Shown here piece by piece: positions 35,385 through 44,022 of a stretch of 64,000 nt of DNA. A program made the translations under genes and the position numbers. The DNA is from Jatrophihabitans endophyticus (GTDB taxonomy: Bacteria; Actinomycetota; Actinomycetes; Mycobacteriales; Jatrophihabitantaceae): positions 1-64,000 of the forward strand of contig NZ_FQVU01000006.1 in NCBI RefSeq assembly GCF_900129455.1, in the 5' to 3' direction. The notes under the pieces were generated by a model. That model made no database searches, was not told where the DNA came from, and saw nothing but the letters and a program-made list of their open reading frames with translations. Within the stretch, counting starts at the first letter, position 1. Every line of letters starts with the position of its first letter.

Positions 35385-36605
35385 TCAGGAGAGCCGTTCG
35401 AGGACCATCGCCATGCCCTGGCCGCCGCCGACGCACATGGTCTCCAGGCCGAACTGCTTGTCGTGGAACCGCAGCGAGTTGATCAGCGTCGACGTGATGC
35501 GGGCGCCGGTCATCCCGAAGGGGTGCCCCACCGCGATGGCGCCGCCGTTGACGTTCAGCCGGTCGATGTCGATGCCCAGCTCGCGCTGCGAGCCGAGGAC
35601 CTGCACGGCAAAGGCCTCGTTGATCTCGACCAGGTCGATGTCGGCGATGCCCATGCCGGCGTTGGCCAGGGCGCGCGTCGACGCCTCGATCGGACCGAGG
35701 CCCATGATCTCCGGCGACAGACCCGACACGCCGGTCGCGACGATGCGGGCGAGCGGGGTGAGCCCGAGCGCGCGGGCCTTCTCGTCACTCATGACGACGA
35801 CGGCCGCGGCGCCGTCGTTCAGCGCGCAGCAGTTGCCGGCGGTCACCGAGCCGTCGGGGCGGAACACCGGCTTGAGCTGCGACACGGCCTCGTAGGTGAC
35901 GCCCGCGCGCGGCCCGTCGTCCTTCTCGACGACGGTGCCGTCGGGCAGCGTCACCGGCGTGATGTCGCGCGCCCAGAAGCCGGACGCGAGAGCCTGCTCG
36001 GCGAGGTTCTGCGACCGGACGCCGAAGTGGTCCATGTCCTCCCGGCTGATGCCGGTGTGCAGGGCAACGTTCTCGGCCGTCTGCCCCATGGCGATGTAGA
36101 CGTCGGGCAGGTGATCGTCCTCGCGCGGGTCGTGCCACTCGCTCGCGCCGGACTCCGCCGCCTTGGCGGTGCGGGCCATCGCCTCGTCGAAGCGTTCGTT
36201 GCGGGAGTTCGGCCACCCGTCGCTGCTGCCGTTGCCGAAGCGCGAGACGGTCTCGACGCCGGCCGAGACGAAGGCGTCGCCCTCGCCGGCCTTGATGGCG
36301 TGGAAGGCCATGCGCGTGGTCTGCAGCGACGACGAGCAGTATCGGTTGACGGTCGTGCCCGGCAGGAAGTCGTAGCCGAGCTGCACGGCGACGGTGCGTC
36401 CGATGTTGAAGCCGGACTCGCCGCCGGGCTGGCCGCAGCCCATCATCAGGTCGTCGAGCTCGCGGGGATCGAGCTCGGGCACCTTGTCGAGGGCGGCGCG
36501 CACCATCTGCGCGGCGAGGTCGTCGGGCCGTATGCCGACGAGCGACCCCTTCCCGGCGCGGCCGATCGGCGAGCGGGCGGTCGAGACGATGACGGCTTCG
36601 GGCAT
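35385..36605 (-). CDS. fadA: Acetyl-CoA C-acyltransferase (thiolase)
   Basis: 406 aa, thiolase superfamily. Nucleophile Cys90 in TVNRYCSSSLQTTRM, the NEAFAVQVLGSQ box, His in GGAIAVGHPFGMTGAR, and second catalytic Cys in METMCVGGGQGMAM-like C-terminus (ETMCVGGGQG). Cleaves 3-ketoacyl-CoA in beta-oxidation, or condenses acetyl-CoA. Equivalent position to Mycobacterium fadA3. ATG 36605 with GGAG upstream. Next gene on the same strand is 54 bp upstream, so it may be co-transcribed with the SGNH hydrolase. Confidence 0.93.
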   Translation of the reverse strand: MPEAVIVSTARSPIGRAGKGSLVGIRPDDLAAQMVRAALDKVPELDPRELDDLMMGCGQPGGESGFNIGRTVAVQLGYDFLPGTTVNRYCSSSLQTTRMAFHAIKAGEGDAFVSAGVETVSRFGNGSSDGWPNSRNERFDEAMARTAKAAESGASEWHDPREDDHLPDVYIAMGQTAENVALHTGISREDMDHFGVRSQNLAEQALASGFWARDITPVTLPDGTVVEKDDGPRAGVTYEAVSQLKPVFRPDGSVTAGNCCALNDGAAAVVVMSDEKARALGLTPLARIVATGVSGLSPEIMGLGPIEASTRALANAGMGIADIDLVEINEAFAVQVLGSQRELGIDIDRLNVNGGAIAVGHPFGMTGARITSTLINSLRFHDKQFGLETMCVGGGQGMAMVLERLS

Positions 36606-36659
36606 CGGGGCTCCTTCACGCGCGAACAGCGGTCCGCATCCGATGGTGCCACCGGTGGG

Positions 36660-37691
36660 TCAGCGGACGGGAACGGCCCCGTCGGGCGACGTCGGCGGCA
36701 GGCTGCGCCGGCGCGGCAGTCGGCGTCGTAGCCGGGCCAGCGGCCCGCGTCGGTTCTCGGCCCTGCCGAACCGCTCGGCCCCGACGACCTCGGTGCCGGG
36801 GTGCGCCGCCGCCTGCGCGGCCGCCCGGGCGACCGGCTTGACGCGCCGCGTCGTGAACGCCGAGGCGGACCGGGCTCGCGTCCGCAACCCGAGCGCGTCC
36901 AGCGCGGACGGCAGCATCGCGGCCGCGGCCTCGGCGTACCCCGCGGCCGAGGGGTGGAAGCGGTCCTCGCTGAACAGCTCGAGTCGCGTCATGAACAGCG
37001 GGCCGAGCAGGTCGCCGAGCGAGACGGTCCGTCCGCCTGCCCGCACGACGGCGACCGTCTGCTCGCGGGCCATTCGACGCGAGAGTCGGCGCGCGTACGC
37101 GCGCAGCGGCTGCGAGATCGGCCGGATCGTGCCGAGGTCGGGGCAGGTGCCGACGACGACCTCGACCCCGCCGTCGACCAGCGCGCGGACGGTGTCCTCC
37201 AGGTGGGGCACGGCGACGGCGGGTGCGCTGCGGGCGGTGACGTCGTTCGCGCCGATCATGATCACCGTCAGCTCGGGACGGTGCCGGCCCAGCGCACGCA
37301 GCCGGGCGAGCTGGTCGGGCAGGTTCGCCGACGTCGCGCCGACGACGGCCACGTTGGTGACGTGGACCGGCCGCCGTGCGGCCTCGGAGATGCCGATCGC
37401 CAGCTGCGCCGCCGGTGTCTCGCGATCGTGGACGACGCCGTAGCCCGCGGCCGTCGAATCGCCCATCCAGGCCAGCCGGATCGGGGTACGTGTCCGGCTC
37501 ACCCCCGCCGCCGCCCAGGTGGTGTCGTGCGAGACCGGTGGGTCGGTCGTCGCCTGCGGGATGCGGCGTCGGGCGAGCTTCGTCTCGGCGAACAGCACGC
37601 CGGCGAGGGCACCGCTGCCGCCGGCTGCCAGCACCCCGAGGGCGCCGCCGCCCCAGAGGGCGATGTGGCGCGCCCGGCGTGTTCCCCTCAC
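36660..37691 (-). CDS. SGNH/GDSL hydrolase, exported or membrane-anchored
   Basis: 343 aa. N-terminal hydrophobic helix (HIALWGGGALGVLAAGGSGA) then SGNH blocks: GDST (Ser79) in RLAWMGDSTAAGYGVV, Gly in VGATSANL, Asn in IMIGANDVTARS and Asp/His in SEDRFHPSAAGYAE. Esterase or lipase activity on the outer membrane face is expected. The last about 70 residues are Arg/Ala-rich and of unknown use. Corresponds in position to mycobacterial Rv1075c. GTG 37691; divergent from cbs by 84 bp. Confidence 0.88.
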   Translation of the reverse strand: MRGTRRARHIALWGGGALGVLAAGGSGALAGVLFAETKLARRRIPQATTDPPVSHDTTWAAAGVSRTRTPIRLAWMGDSTAAGYGVVHDRETPAAQLAIGISEAARRPVHVTNVAVVGATSANLPDQLARLRALGRHRPELTVIMIGANDVTARSAPAVAVPHLEDTVRALVDGGVEVVVGTCPDLGTIRPISQPLRAYARRLSRRMAREQTVAVVRAGGRTVSLGDLLGPLFMTRLELFSEDRFHPSAAGYAEAAAAMLPSALDALGLRTRARSASAFTTRRVKPVARAAAQAAAHPGTEVVGAERFGRAENRRGPLARLRRRLPRRRSLPPTSPDGAVPVR

Positions 37692-37775
37692 ACCGCGAGG
37701 CTAGGACATCGCGACGTCGACATCGCTCCTCGTGACCGGTCCGCCCGGGATCGGCGGGGCGCTAGCGTGTGCGCC

Positions 37776-39152
37776 ATGCGCTACAGCGACTCGCTCGTGG
37801 AGCTGATCGGCAACACCCCGCTGGTCCGCCTGCGACACACCGCCGGAACGGCCGACCCCGGCCCCCTGGTCCTGGCCAAGGTCGAGTACTTCAACCCGGG
37901 CGGCTCGGTCAAGGACCGCATCGCGGTCCGGATGATCGACGCCGCCGAGCAGTCCGGCGAGCTGCGTCCGGGCGGGACGATCGTCGAGCCGACGTCGGGC
38001 AACACCGGCATCGGGCTGGCCATCGTCGCGCAGCAGCGCGGCTACCACTGCGTCTTCGTGTGCCCCGACAAGGTCAGCGGCGACAAGGTGGACGCGCTGC
38101 GCGCCTACGGCGCCGAGGTCGTCGTCTGCCCCACGGCCGTCGACCCCGCCGACCCGCGTTCGTACTACTCGGTGTCCGACCGGCTCGCCCGCGAGACGCC
38201 GGGCGGCTGGAAGCCCAACCAGTACGCCAACGTCAACAACCCGCGCTCGCACTACGAGACCACCGGGCCCGAGCTGTGGGAGCAGACCGACGGGCGCATC
38301 ACGCACTTCGTCGCCGGCGTCGGCACCGGCGGCACCATCAGCGGCACCGGCCGCTACCTCAAGGAGGTCTCCGGCGGTCGCGTCCAGATCATCGGCGCGG
38401 ACCCCGAGGGGTCGGTCTACAGCGGCGGCACCGGGCGGCCGTACCTCGTCGAGGGCGTGGGCGAGGACTTCTGGCCCGACACCTACGACCGCACGATCTG
38501 CGATCGCATCGTCGCGGTCAGCGACGCCGACTCCTTCGCGATGACGCGGCGCCTCGCCCGTGAGGAGGGGCTGCTCGTCGGCGGCTCCTGCGGCATGGCC
38601 GTCGTGGCCGCGGCCGAGGTCGCGAAGCACGCCGGTCCGGACGACGTCGTCGTCGTGCTGCTGCCCGACGGCGGTCGCGGCTACCTGTCCAAGATCTTCA
38701 ACGACACGTGGCTCAGCGACTACGGCTTCGTGGACACGCCGGGCGAGGAGACCATCGGCGACGTGCTGCGCGCGAAGTCCGGCGACACGCCGTCGCTCGT
38801 GCACGGGCACCCGAATGAGACCGTCCGCGACGCGATCGACATCCTGCGCGAGTACGGCGTCTCGCAGATGCCGATCGTGCGGGCCGAGCCGCCGGTCACG
38901 GCCGGCGAGGTCGTCGGGTCGGTCTCGGAGCGCAACCTGCTCGAGGCGCTCTTCGCCGGGTCGGCGTCGCTGGCCGACTCCGTCGAGCCGCACATGTCCG
39001 ATCCGTTGCCGATCATCGGTTCCGGCGAGTCCGTCTCGCAGGCGGTCGCGGCGCTCGGGACGGCGGACGCCCTGCTCGTGCACGTCGACGGCAAGCCGGC
39101 CGGCGTGATCACGCGCCAGGACCTGCTCGGTCATCTCGCCGGCGTCGGGTAA
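37776..39152 (+). CDS. cbs: Cystathionine beta-synthase
   Basis: 458 aa. PLP fold-type II domain (about 1-310): LIGNTPLVRL, PLP lysine K46 in NPGGSVKDRIAVR, EPTSGNTGIGLAIVA, and GVGTGGTISGTGRYLKE phosphate loop. The C-terminal CBS-domain pair (about 335-455; ETVRDAIDILREYGVSQMPI, VSERNLLEALF and HVDGKPAGVITRQDLLGHLA) may bind adenosyl ligands. Makes cystathionine from homocysteine and serine; with metB about 1 kb downstream it completes transsulfuration. The 3' end overlaps the convergent beta-lactamase-like gene by 22 bp. Confidence 0.94.
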   Translation: MRYSDSLVELIGNTPLVRLRHTAGTADPGPLVLAKVEYFNPGGSVKDRIAVRMIDAAEQSGELRPGGTIVEPTSGNTGIGLAIVAQQRGYHCVFVCPDKVSGDKVDALRAYGAEVVVCPTAVDPADPRSYYSVSDRLARETPGGWKPNQYANVNNPRSHYETTGPELWEQTDGRITHFVAGVGTGGTISGTGRYLKEVSGGRVQIIGADPEGSVYSGGTGRPYLVEGVGEDFWPDTYDRTICDRIVAVSDADSFAMTRRLAREEGLLVGGSCGMAVVAAAEVAKHAGPDDVVVVLLPDGGRGYLSKIFNDTWLSDYGFVDTPGEETIGDVLRAKSGDTPSLVHGHPNETVRDAIDILREYGVSQMPIVRAEPPVTAGEVVGSVSERNLLEALFAGSASLADSVEPHMSDPLPIIGSGESVSQAVAALGTADALLVHVDGKPAGVITRQDLLGHLAGVG

Positions 39153-40111
39153 CGGGCGGCCGCCACCGCCAGCCGGGCCAGGCGCCGGACGAGCGCGACA
39201 CCGCCCGCGTAGGACGGCTGGTGCTGCGTGAGGACGGCGACGACGACCTGGTGGCCGCCCGCGGGCACGATGCCGACGCTGTTCACGATCCAGCGGCCAC
39301 CGTCGTCCTCACCGGAGCCGTTGCCGTCGTCGACGGACAGCCAGCCGTTCTTGTTGGCGAAGTCGTCGCCGTCGGCCGCCGCGCCGACACCCCACCGCTG
39401 GTCGGTCGCGACGGCGTGCAGCAGGTCGAGGGCGAAGCGGCGCGACGGCGCGCTGAGCTCGCCCGGCCGCGTCAGCGCGCGCAGCGCCCGCACGCAGCCC
39501 GCGGCGCCGGTGCGGGTGAAGGCCGGGTCGCTGCGGCCGGTGCCGAGGTCGGTCAGCCCGATCCGCCGTGCGGTGTCGGCCAGTGCACCGGCCCCGCCGA
39601 CGCGCGTGTAGAGCCGGTATCCGGCGCGGTTGTCGCTGTGCTCGATCATCGCCCGCGCCGCCTCGGCCTCGTCCGCGGTCGGTGCCGTCCCGGCGTCCTG
39701 GTGGCGCAGCAGCAGCGCCTCGAGCACGAGCAGCTTGTAGACGCTGGCCAGCCAGTGACCGTCGCGGTCGCCGCCGCGATAGCGCGTGCCGGTCTCGGTG
39801 TCGACGGCGGCGACCGACAGCGTGCCCGGCGCGGCCGCGGCGAGCGTGGTGTCGAGGACCGAGCGTGTCGCCGCTCCGCGGCCGTCGCTGCGGGTCGTCG
39901 CCGCGGCCGGTGGGTGCGACGAGGGGGTGGTCGGGTCGGCCGTCCGGGTCGTTCCGGTCGCGGCGGCCGGTGCCGCCGGTCGCTGCTGCGTGACCGCCTC
40001 GCCCTGCGCCCGCGCCACCACCACCCCCGCGCCGAAGGAGCAGGTGGCGACGGCGCAGAGCGCGCCCGCCACCGCGAGTGCGCGACATGACCGCTGTCGG
40101 TGTCGTCCCAT
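39131..40111 (-). CDS. Class A beta-lactamase-like serine hydrolase, exported
   Basis: 326 aa. The N-terminus RHRQRSCRALAVAGALCAVA plus TCSFGAG is a signal or lipoprotein-like segment, then a Thr/Pro-rich linker (to about 80). The serine-hydrolase domain has SxxK as SVYK (S123-K126), SDN in IEHSDNRAGYRL, and KNG in NKNGWLSVD in place of KTG. The class A Glu166 loop is not obvious, so penicillin binding or another amidase/esterase activity is as likely as resistance. ATG 40111 chosen because it begins the signal peptide. Convergent with cbs and divergent from metB. Confidence 0.83.
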   Translation of the reverse strand: MGRHRQRSCRALAVAGALCAVATCSFGAGVVVARAQGEAVTQQRPAAPAAATGTTRTADPTTPSSHPPAAATTRSDGRGAATRSVLDTTLAAAAPGTLSVAAVDTETGTRYRGGDRDGHWLASVYKLLVLEALLLRHQDAGTAPTADEAEAARAMIEHSDNRAGYRLYTRVGGAGALADTARRIGLTDLGTGRSDPAFTRTGAAGCVRALRALTRPGELSAPSRRFALDLLHAVATDQRWGVGAAADGDDFANKNGWLSVDDGNGSGEDDGGRWIVNSVGIVPAGGHQVVVAVLTQHQPSYAGGVALVRRLARLAVAAARYPTPAR

Positions 40112-40187
40112 GCGCCGTACGACGCGGCGAGCCGTCGGAACTGTTGCGGGCGCACCGCCGGTCACCCGGCGCAGTAGCGTGCACCAG

Positions 40188-41324
40188 GTGACCGGATTCG
40201 ACACACGAGCCATCCACGCCGGCCAGGAACCGGACCCTCGCACGGGGGCGGTGGTCGTCCCCATCTATGCGACGTCGACCTACAAGCAGGACGGCGTCGG
40301 CGGGCTGCGCGAGGGCTACGAGTACAGCCGCAGCGCCAACCCCACGCGCACTGCGCTGGAACGGTCGCTGGCCGCGATCGAGAACGGCGAACGTGGGCTG
40401 GCCTTCGCGAGCGGGCTCGCCGCCGAGGACACGCTGCTGCGCGCGGTGTGCCGCCCCGGCGACCACGTCATCCTGCCCGGTGACGCGTACGGCGGCACCT
40501 ATCGGCTGATTGCGCGAGTCTGCGCAAACTGGGGTCTGGACTTCACGCCCGTCCCGCTCGGCGACCTGGACGCGGTCCGCGCCGCCGTACGTCCCGAGAC
40601 CAGGATCATCTGGTGCGAGACGCCGACCAACCCGCTGCTCGGCGTGGCCGACATCGCCGCACTGGCCGGGATCGCGCACGAGGCGGGTGCGCGCCTCGTC
40701 GTCGACAACACCTTCGCCTCGCCGTACCTGCAGCAGCCGTTGGCCCTCGGCGCCGACGTCGTCGTGCACTCGACGACGAAGTACCTGGGCGGGCACTCCG
40801 ACGTCGTCGGCGGCGCGCTCGTGGTCGCCGACGCCGAGCTCGGCGAGCAGCTGACGTTCCACCAGAACGCCATGGGTGCGGTCGCGGGGCCGTTCGACTC
40901 GTGGCTGGTGCTGCGCGGCATCAAGACCCTGGGCGTGCGCATGGACCGTCACTGCGCGAACGCCGAACGGGTCGTCGAGTTCCTCGGCGAGCATCCCGCC
41001 GTCGCGCAGGTGCTCTACCCGGGCCTGCCGTCGCACCCCAACCACGAGGTCGCGGCCCGCCAGATGAGCGGCTTCGGCGGCATGGTCTCGTTCCGCCTGC
41101 GCGGCGGCGAGGAGGCCGCCCTGAAGGTCTGCGGCCTCGTCGAGGTCTTCACCCTCGGGGAGTCCCTGGGTGGGGTGGAGTCCCTGATCGAGCACCCGGG
41201 CCGCATGACCCACGCGAGCGTCGCCGGGTCGCCACTGGAGGTCCCCAACGACCTCGTGCGGCTCTCGGTCGGCATCGAGGACGCCGGCGACCTGCTGGCC
41301 GACCTCACCGCCGCGCTGGCCTGA
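40188..41324 (+). CDS. metB: Cystathionine gamma-synthase
   Basis: 378 aa, Cys/Met-metabolism PLP enzyme. GFDTRAIHAGQEPDPRTGAV N-terminus, YEYSRSANPTRTALER, and PLP lysine K198 in VVVHSTTKYLGGHSDVVGG. The C-terminal LGESLGGVESLIEHPGRMTH followed by LVRLSVGIED is typical. Joins an activated homoserine with cysteine; a gamma-lyase activity is also possible in this family. GTG 40188 chosen from family N-terminus. Position after cbs matches mycobacterial metB. Confidence 0.93.
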   Translation: MTGFDTRAIHAGQEPDPRTGAVVVPIYATSTYKQDGVGGLREGYEYSRSANPTRTALERSLAAIENGERGLAFASGLAAEDTLLRAVCRPGDHVILPGDAYGGTYRLIARVCANWGLDFTPVPLGDLDAVRAAVRPETRIIWCETPTNPLLGVADIAALAGIAHEAGARLVVDNTFASPYLQQPLALGADVVVHSTTKYLGGHSDVVGGALVVADAELGEQLTFHQNAMGAVAGPFDSWLVLRGIKTLGVRMDRHCANAERVVEFLGEHPAVAQVLYPGLPSHPNHEVAARQMSGFGGMVSFRLRGGEEAALKVCGLVEVFTLGESLGGVESLIEHPGRMTHASVAGSPLEVPNDLVRLSVGIEDAGDLLADLTAALA

Positions 41325-41345
41325 CCGGTCGGCCCGCGGCCGCGA

Positions 41346-42221
41346 TCAGGGCTGCAGGTTCTCGAGGTCGGCCAGCAGGCTCGGGTGGGTCGGCCGCCAG
41401 CCGAGGGCGTCGCGGGTGTGCGCGCTGGAGGCCGGCTGGTCCATCGCGAAGATCGGGCCGAACGGGCCGAAGGTCTCCGCCGGCACCGCCTCGACGGGCA
41501 GGCCCAGTCGTCGGCCGATGACCGTCGCGATGTCGCGCACCGCGTCGCCCTCGTCGGCGACCGCGTGCCAGGACGACCCGGCGGGCGCGGACTCGAGCAC
41601 CAGCCGGAACAGCACGGCCGCGTCGAGCGCGTGGACGGCCGGCCACCGCTGCGTGCCGTCCCCCGGGTAGCCGGCCACGCCGATGCGGCGCGCCGCCTGG
41701 GCCAGCAGCCCGGCGAAGCCGCCGTTGCCCTCGTCGTGCACGGTGCGCGGCATGCGGACGGCGCAGCTGCGGACGCCCTGCGTGGCCAGCGCCAGCAGCG
41801 CCTCGACCGAACGCGCGCGGCCGGCCACCGGTCCATCGGCCGGCAGCGGATCGGCCTCCGTCGCGACGCGGCCGGCCACCCACGGCGTCCCCGACACCGT
41901 GACGAGGGGCCGGTCGCTGCCGACGAACGCCGCCCCCAGCACGGCCGTCGCGGCGCTCTCCTGCGCGATCGAGTCGGCGAGCGTGTCCGGGTCGCCGTGG
42001 TCGAAGGCCAGGCTGACCACGCCGTCGGACTGCTCGGCGCCGGCGCGCAGGACGTCGAGGTCGGCCAGCCCTCCGCGCAGCACCTGCGCGCCGGCGTCGG
42101 TCAGCGCACGTGCGGACCGCTCCGAGCGGGCCAGGGCGAGGACGGTGTGGTCGTGGGTGAGCAGTTCGGCGACGACGGCCGAGCCGATGGTGCCGGTGCC
42201 GCCGGTGACGAAGACGTGCAT
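41346..42221 (-). CDS. NAD(P)-dependent epimerase/dehydratase-like protein (atypical SDR)
   Basis: 291 aa. N-terminal Rossmann loop MHVFVTGGTGTIGSAVVAEL with LALARSERSARAL as the NADP-phosphate side. The usual YxxxK is not evident, so it is an atypical SDR. The C-terminal GWRPTHPSLLADLEN is the extended-SDR end. Substrate unknown. It is divergent from a TetR gene, with two palindromes between them, so it is probably repressed by that TetR and induced by a small molecule. Confidence 0.85.
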   Translation of the reverse strand: MHVFVTGGTGTIGSAVVAELLTHDHTVLALARSERSARALTDAGAQVLRGGLADLDVLRAGAEQSDGVVSLAFDHGDPDTLADSIAQESAATAVLGAAFVGSDRPLVTVSGTPWVAGRVATEADPLPADGPVAGRARSVEALLALATQGVRSCAVRMPRTVHDEGNGGFAGLLAQAARRIGVAGYPGDGTQRWPAVHALDAAVLFRLVLESAPAGSSWHAVADEGDAVRDIATVIGRRLGLPVEAVPAETFGPFGPIFAMDQPASSAHTRDALGWRPTHPSLLADLENLQP

Positions 42222-42236
42222 GTCGCTCTCCGGGAG

Positions 42237-42258
42237 TGATGGGACAGTTGTCCCGTCA
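42237..42258. promoter_or_regulatory. TetR operator-like palindrome 1
   Basis: TGATGGGACA-GT-TGTCCCGTCA, a near-perfect 22-bp palindrome 15 bp upstream of the SDR start. Its centre is 33 bp (about three helical turns) from palindrome 2, so two dimers could sit on the same face. Confidence 0.75.
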
Positions 42259-42269
42259 CCGTAGCAGGG

Positions 42270-42291
42270 TGATGGGACAACGGTCCCGTCA
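42270..42291. promoter_or_regulatory. TetR operator-like palindrome 2
   Basis: TGATGGGACA-AC-GGTCCCGTCA, the same sequence as palindrome 1 with a changed centre, ending 13 bp before the tetR ATG. It would allow self-repression. Confidence 0.75.
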
Positions 42292-42304
42292 CTAGGATGG
42301 CGGC

Positions 42305-42880
42305 ATGGCCCGATGGCAGCCGGGGGCGACCGAGCGACTCGTGATCGCCGCGGTCGACCTGTTCACCGAGCAGGGCTACGACGACACCACGGTGGCGCAG
42401 ATCGCGGAACGGGCCGGCGTCACCAAGAGCACGTTCTTCCGCCACTTCGCCGACAAGCGCGAGGTCCTGGTCGCCGGCCAGGGGACGTTGAGCACGCTGC
42501 TCGCCGAGGGCATCGCCGACGCGCCGGCGACCGCCGGTCCGCTCGACGCGGTCGCCGGCGGTCTCGAACGCGCGTCGAGCGCGATGGGTCCGCTGAACCG
42601 CGATCTCGGGCCCCGACTGAAGGCGGCCGTGGCGGCCAGCACCGAGCTGCAGGAACGCGACGCGCTCAAGAGCGTCGGTCTCGCCGCCGCGATGACCACG
42701 GCGCTGCTCGCGCGCGGCGTCCCCGACCCGACGGCCCAGCTCGCCGCCGAGCTCGGCGTGTTGGCCTTCAAGCGCGGTTACGCGGCGTGGTCCGAGGGGG
42801 AGCGGGACGATACGTTGCTCGCACAGCACGCGCTCGCCGCCCTCGCCGAGCTCCGCGGCGCCACCGCGACGCTCGGCTGA
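42305..42880 (+). CDS. TetR-family transcriptional regulator
   Basis: 191 aa. HTH: LVIAAVDLFTEQGYDDTTVA followed by QIAERAGVTKSTFFRHFADK, then a helical effector domain. The two matching palindromes in the gap to the divergent SDR gene make SDR plus itself the probable targets. ATG 42305. A luciferase-like oxidoreductase follows 25 bp downstream and may be co-transcribed. Confidence 0.92.
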   Translation: MARWQPGATERLVIAAVDLFTEQGYDDTTVAQIAERAGVTKSTFFRHFADKREVLVAGQGTLSTLLAEGIADAPATAGPLDAVAGGLERASSAMGPLNRDLGPRLKAAVAASTELQERDALKSVGLAAAMTTALLARGVPDPTAQLAAELGVLAFKRGYAAWSEGERDDTLLAQHALAALAELRGATATLG

Positions 42881-42905
42881 CCCGGATCCGAGGAGGACGA
42901 CCCGC

Positions 42906-43937
42906 ATGCCCGCACCGGACGCCCCGCTGCGGCGGCTCGGCTTCCTCACCATCGGCCTGTTCGACGGCGCCGACCCGCGACCGGGGCACGAGTCCACGCT
43001 GCGCATGGTCGAGCTGGGCGAGCAGCTCGGCTTCGACTCGGCCTGGCTGCGCCACCGGCACCTGCAGTACGGCATCTCCTCGCCCGTCGCGGTGCTCGGT
43101 GCGCTGACGCAGCGCACCACCCGCATCGAGCTGGGGACGGCGGTGACGCCGCTGGGCTGGGAGAACCCGTTGCGGCTGGCCGAGGACCTCGGCACCCTCG
43201 ACGTGCTCTCGGGCGGCCGGATCAACCCGGGCATCAGCGTGGGACCGCCGATGCACTGGCAGGACGTCCGCGGCGCGCTGTACCCGGACACCGCCGACGC
43301 CGAGGACTTCGGCTACACCCGGGTCGAGCGGCTGCTCGCCCACGTGCGTGGTGAGCCGGCCGCGTCCTTCGCCGGCGTCGAGGGCATCGAGGCGTGGTCC
43401 GACCGCGTCGAGCCGCACTCGCCGGGCCTGGCCGGCCGGCTCTGGTACGGCGGCGGCAGCCTGCGCTCGGCGCAGTGGGCCGGCGAGCACGGCCTGAACC
43501 TGCTGACGAGCAGCGTGGTCAAGGCCGAGGGTGACGGCGAGCCGGCCGGTGCCGACTTCGCGCCCATCCAGGCCGCGCAGATCCGGCGCTTCCGCGAGCA
43601 CCACCCGGCCGGCGCCGCCGCCCGCGTCTCGCAGGGTCTCGTCGTCGTCCCGACGGACTCGGCGTCGGCCGAGCAGCGGGCGAAGTACGAGGCGTACGCC
43701 GCCGCCCGGCTGCCGCGCACGACCGCGCCGCAGGGCCCCGCGCGGATGCTGTTCGCGCCCGACCTCGTGGGGCCCGCCGAACGGATCGCCGAGCAGCTGC
43801 ACGCCCACGACGGGTTCCGGCTCGTCGACGAGGTGGCGTTCGCGCTGCCGTTCAGCTTCGAGGAGGCCGACTACGTGCAGATCCTGACCGACATCGCCAC
43901 CCGGCTCGGACCGGCCCTGGGGTGGCAGCCGGCCTGA
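42906..43937 (+). CDS. Luciferase-like (LLM class) flavin or F420 oxidoreductase
   Basis: 343 aa, TIM-barrel bacterial-luciferase superfamily. RLGFLTIGLFDGADPRPGHE N-terminus, LGTAVTPLGWENPLRLAEDL, LDVLSGGRINPGISVG, and RVEPHSPGLAGRLWYGGGSL. Related to the second enzyme at 59379-60401, which shares the IEPHS-G-L-WWG pattern. Cofactor (FMN or F420) and substrate cannot be told from sequence. ATG 42906 has GAGGAGGAC upstream. Confidence 0.88.
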   Translation: MPAPDAPLRRLGFLTIGLFDGADPRPGHESTLRMVELGEQLGFDSAWLRHRHLQYGISSPVAVLGALTQRTTRIELGTAVTPLGWENPLRLAEDLGTLDVLSGGRINPGISVGPPMHWQDVRGALYPDTADAEDFGYTRVERLLAHVRGEPAASFAGVEGIEAWSDRVEPHSPGLAGRLWYGGGSLRSAQWAGEHGLNLLTSSVVKAEGDGEPAGADFAPIQAAQIRRFREHHPAGAAARVSQGLVVVPTDSASAEQRAKYEAYAAARLPRTTAPQGPARMLFAPDLVGPAERIAEQLHAHDGFRLVDEVAFALPFSFEEADYVQILTDIATRLGPALGWQPA

Positions 43938-44022
43938 GTTCGGGGCTATTCCGCGTCCCGCGGTCTGCTTTCTCACCGCCGAGGGGCGCCGTGCGCGCCG
44001 GTCGCCGGGGTACCCACACGGC

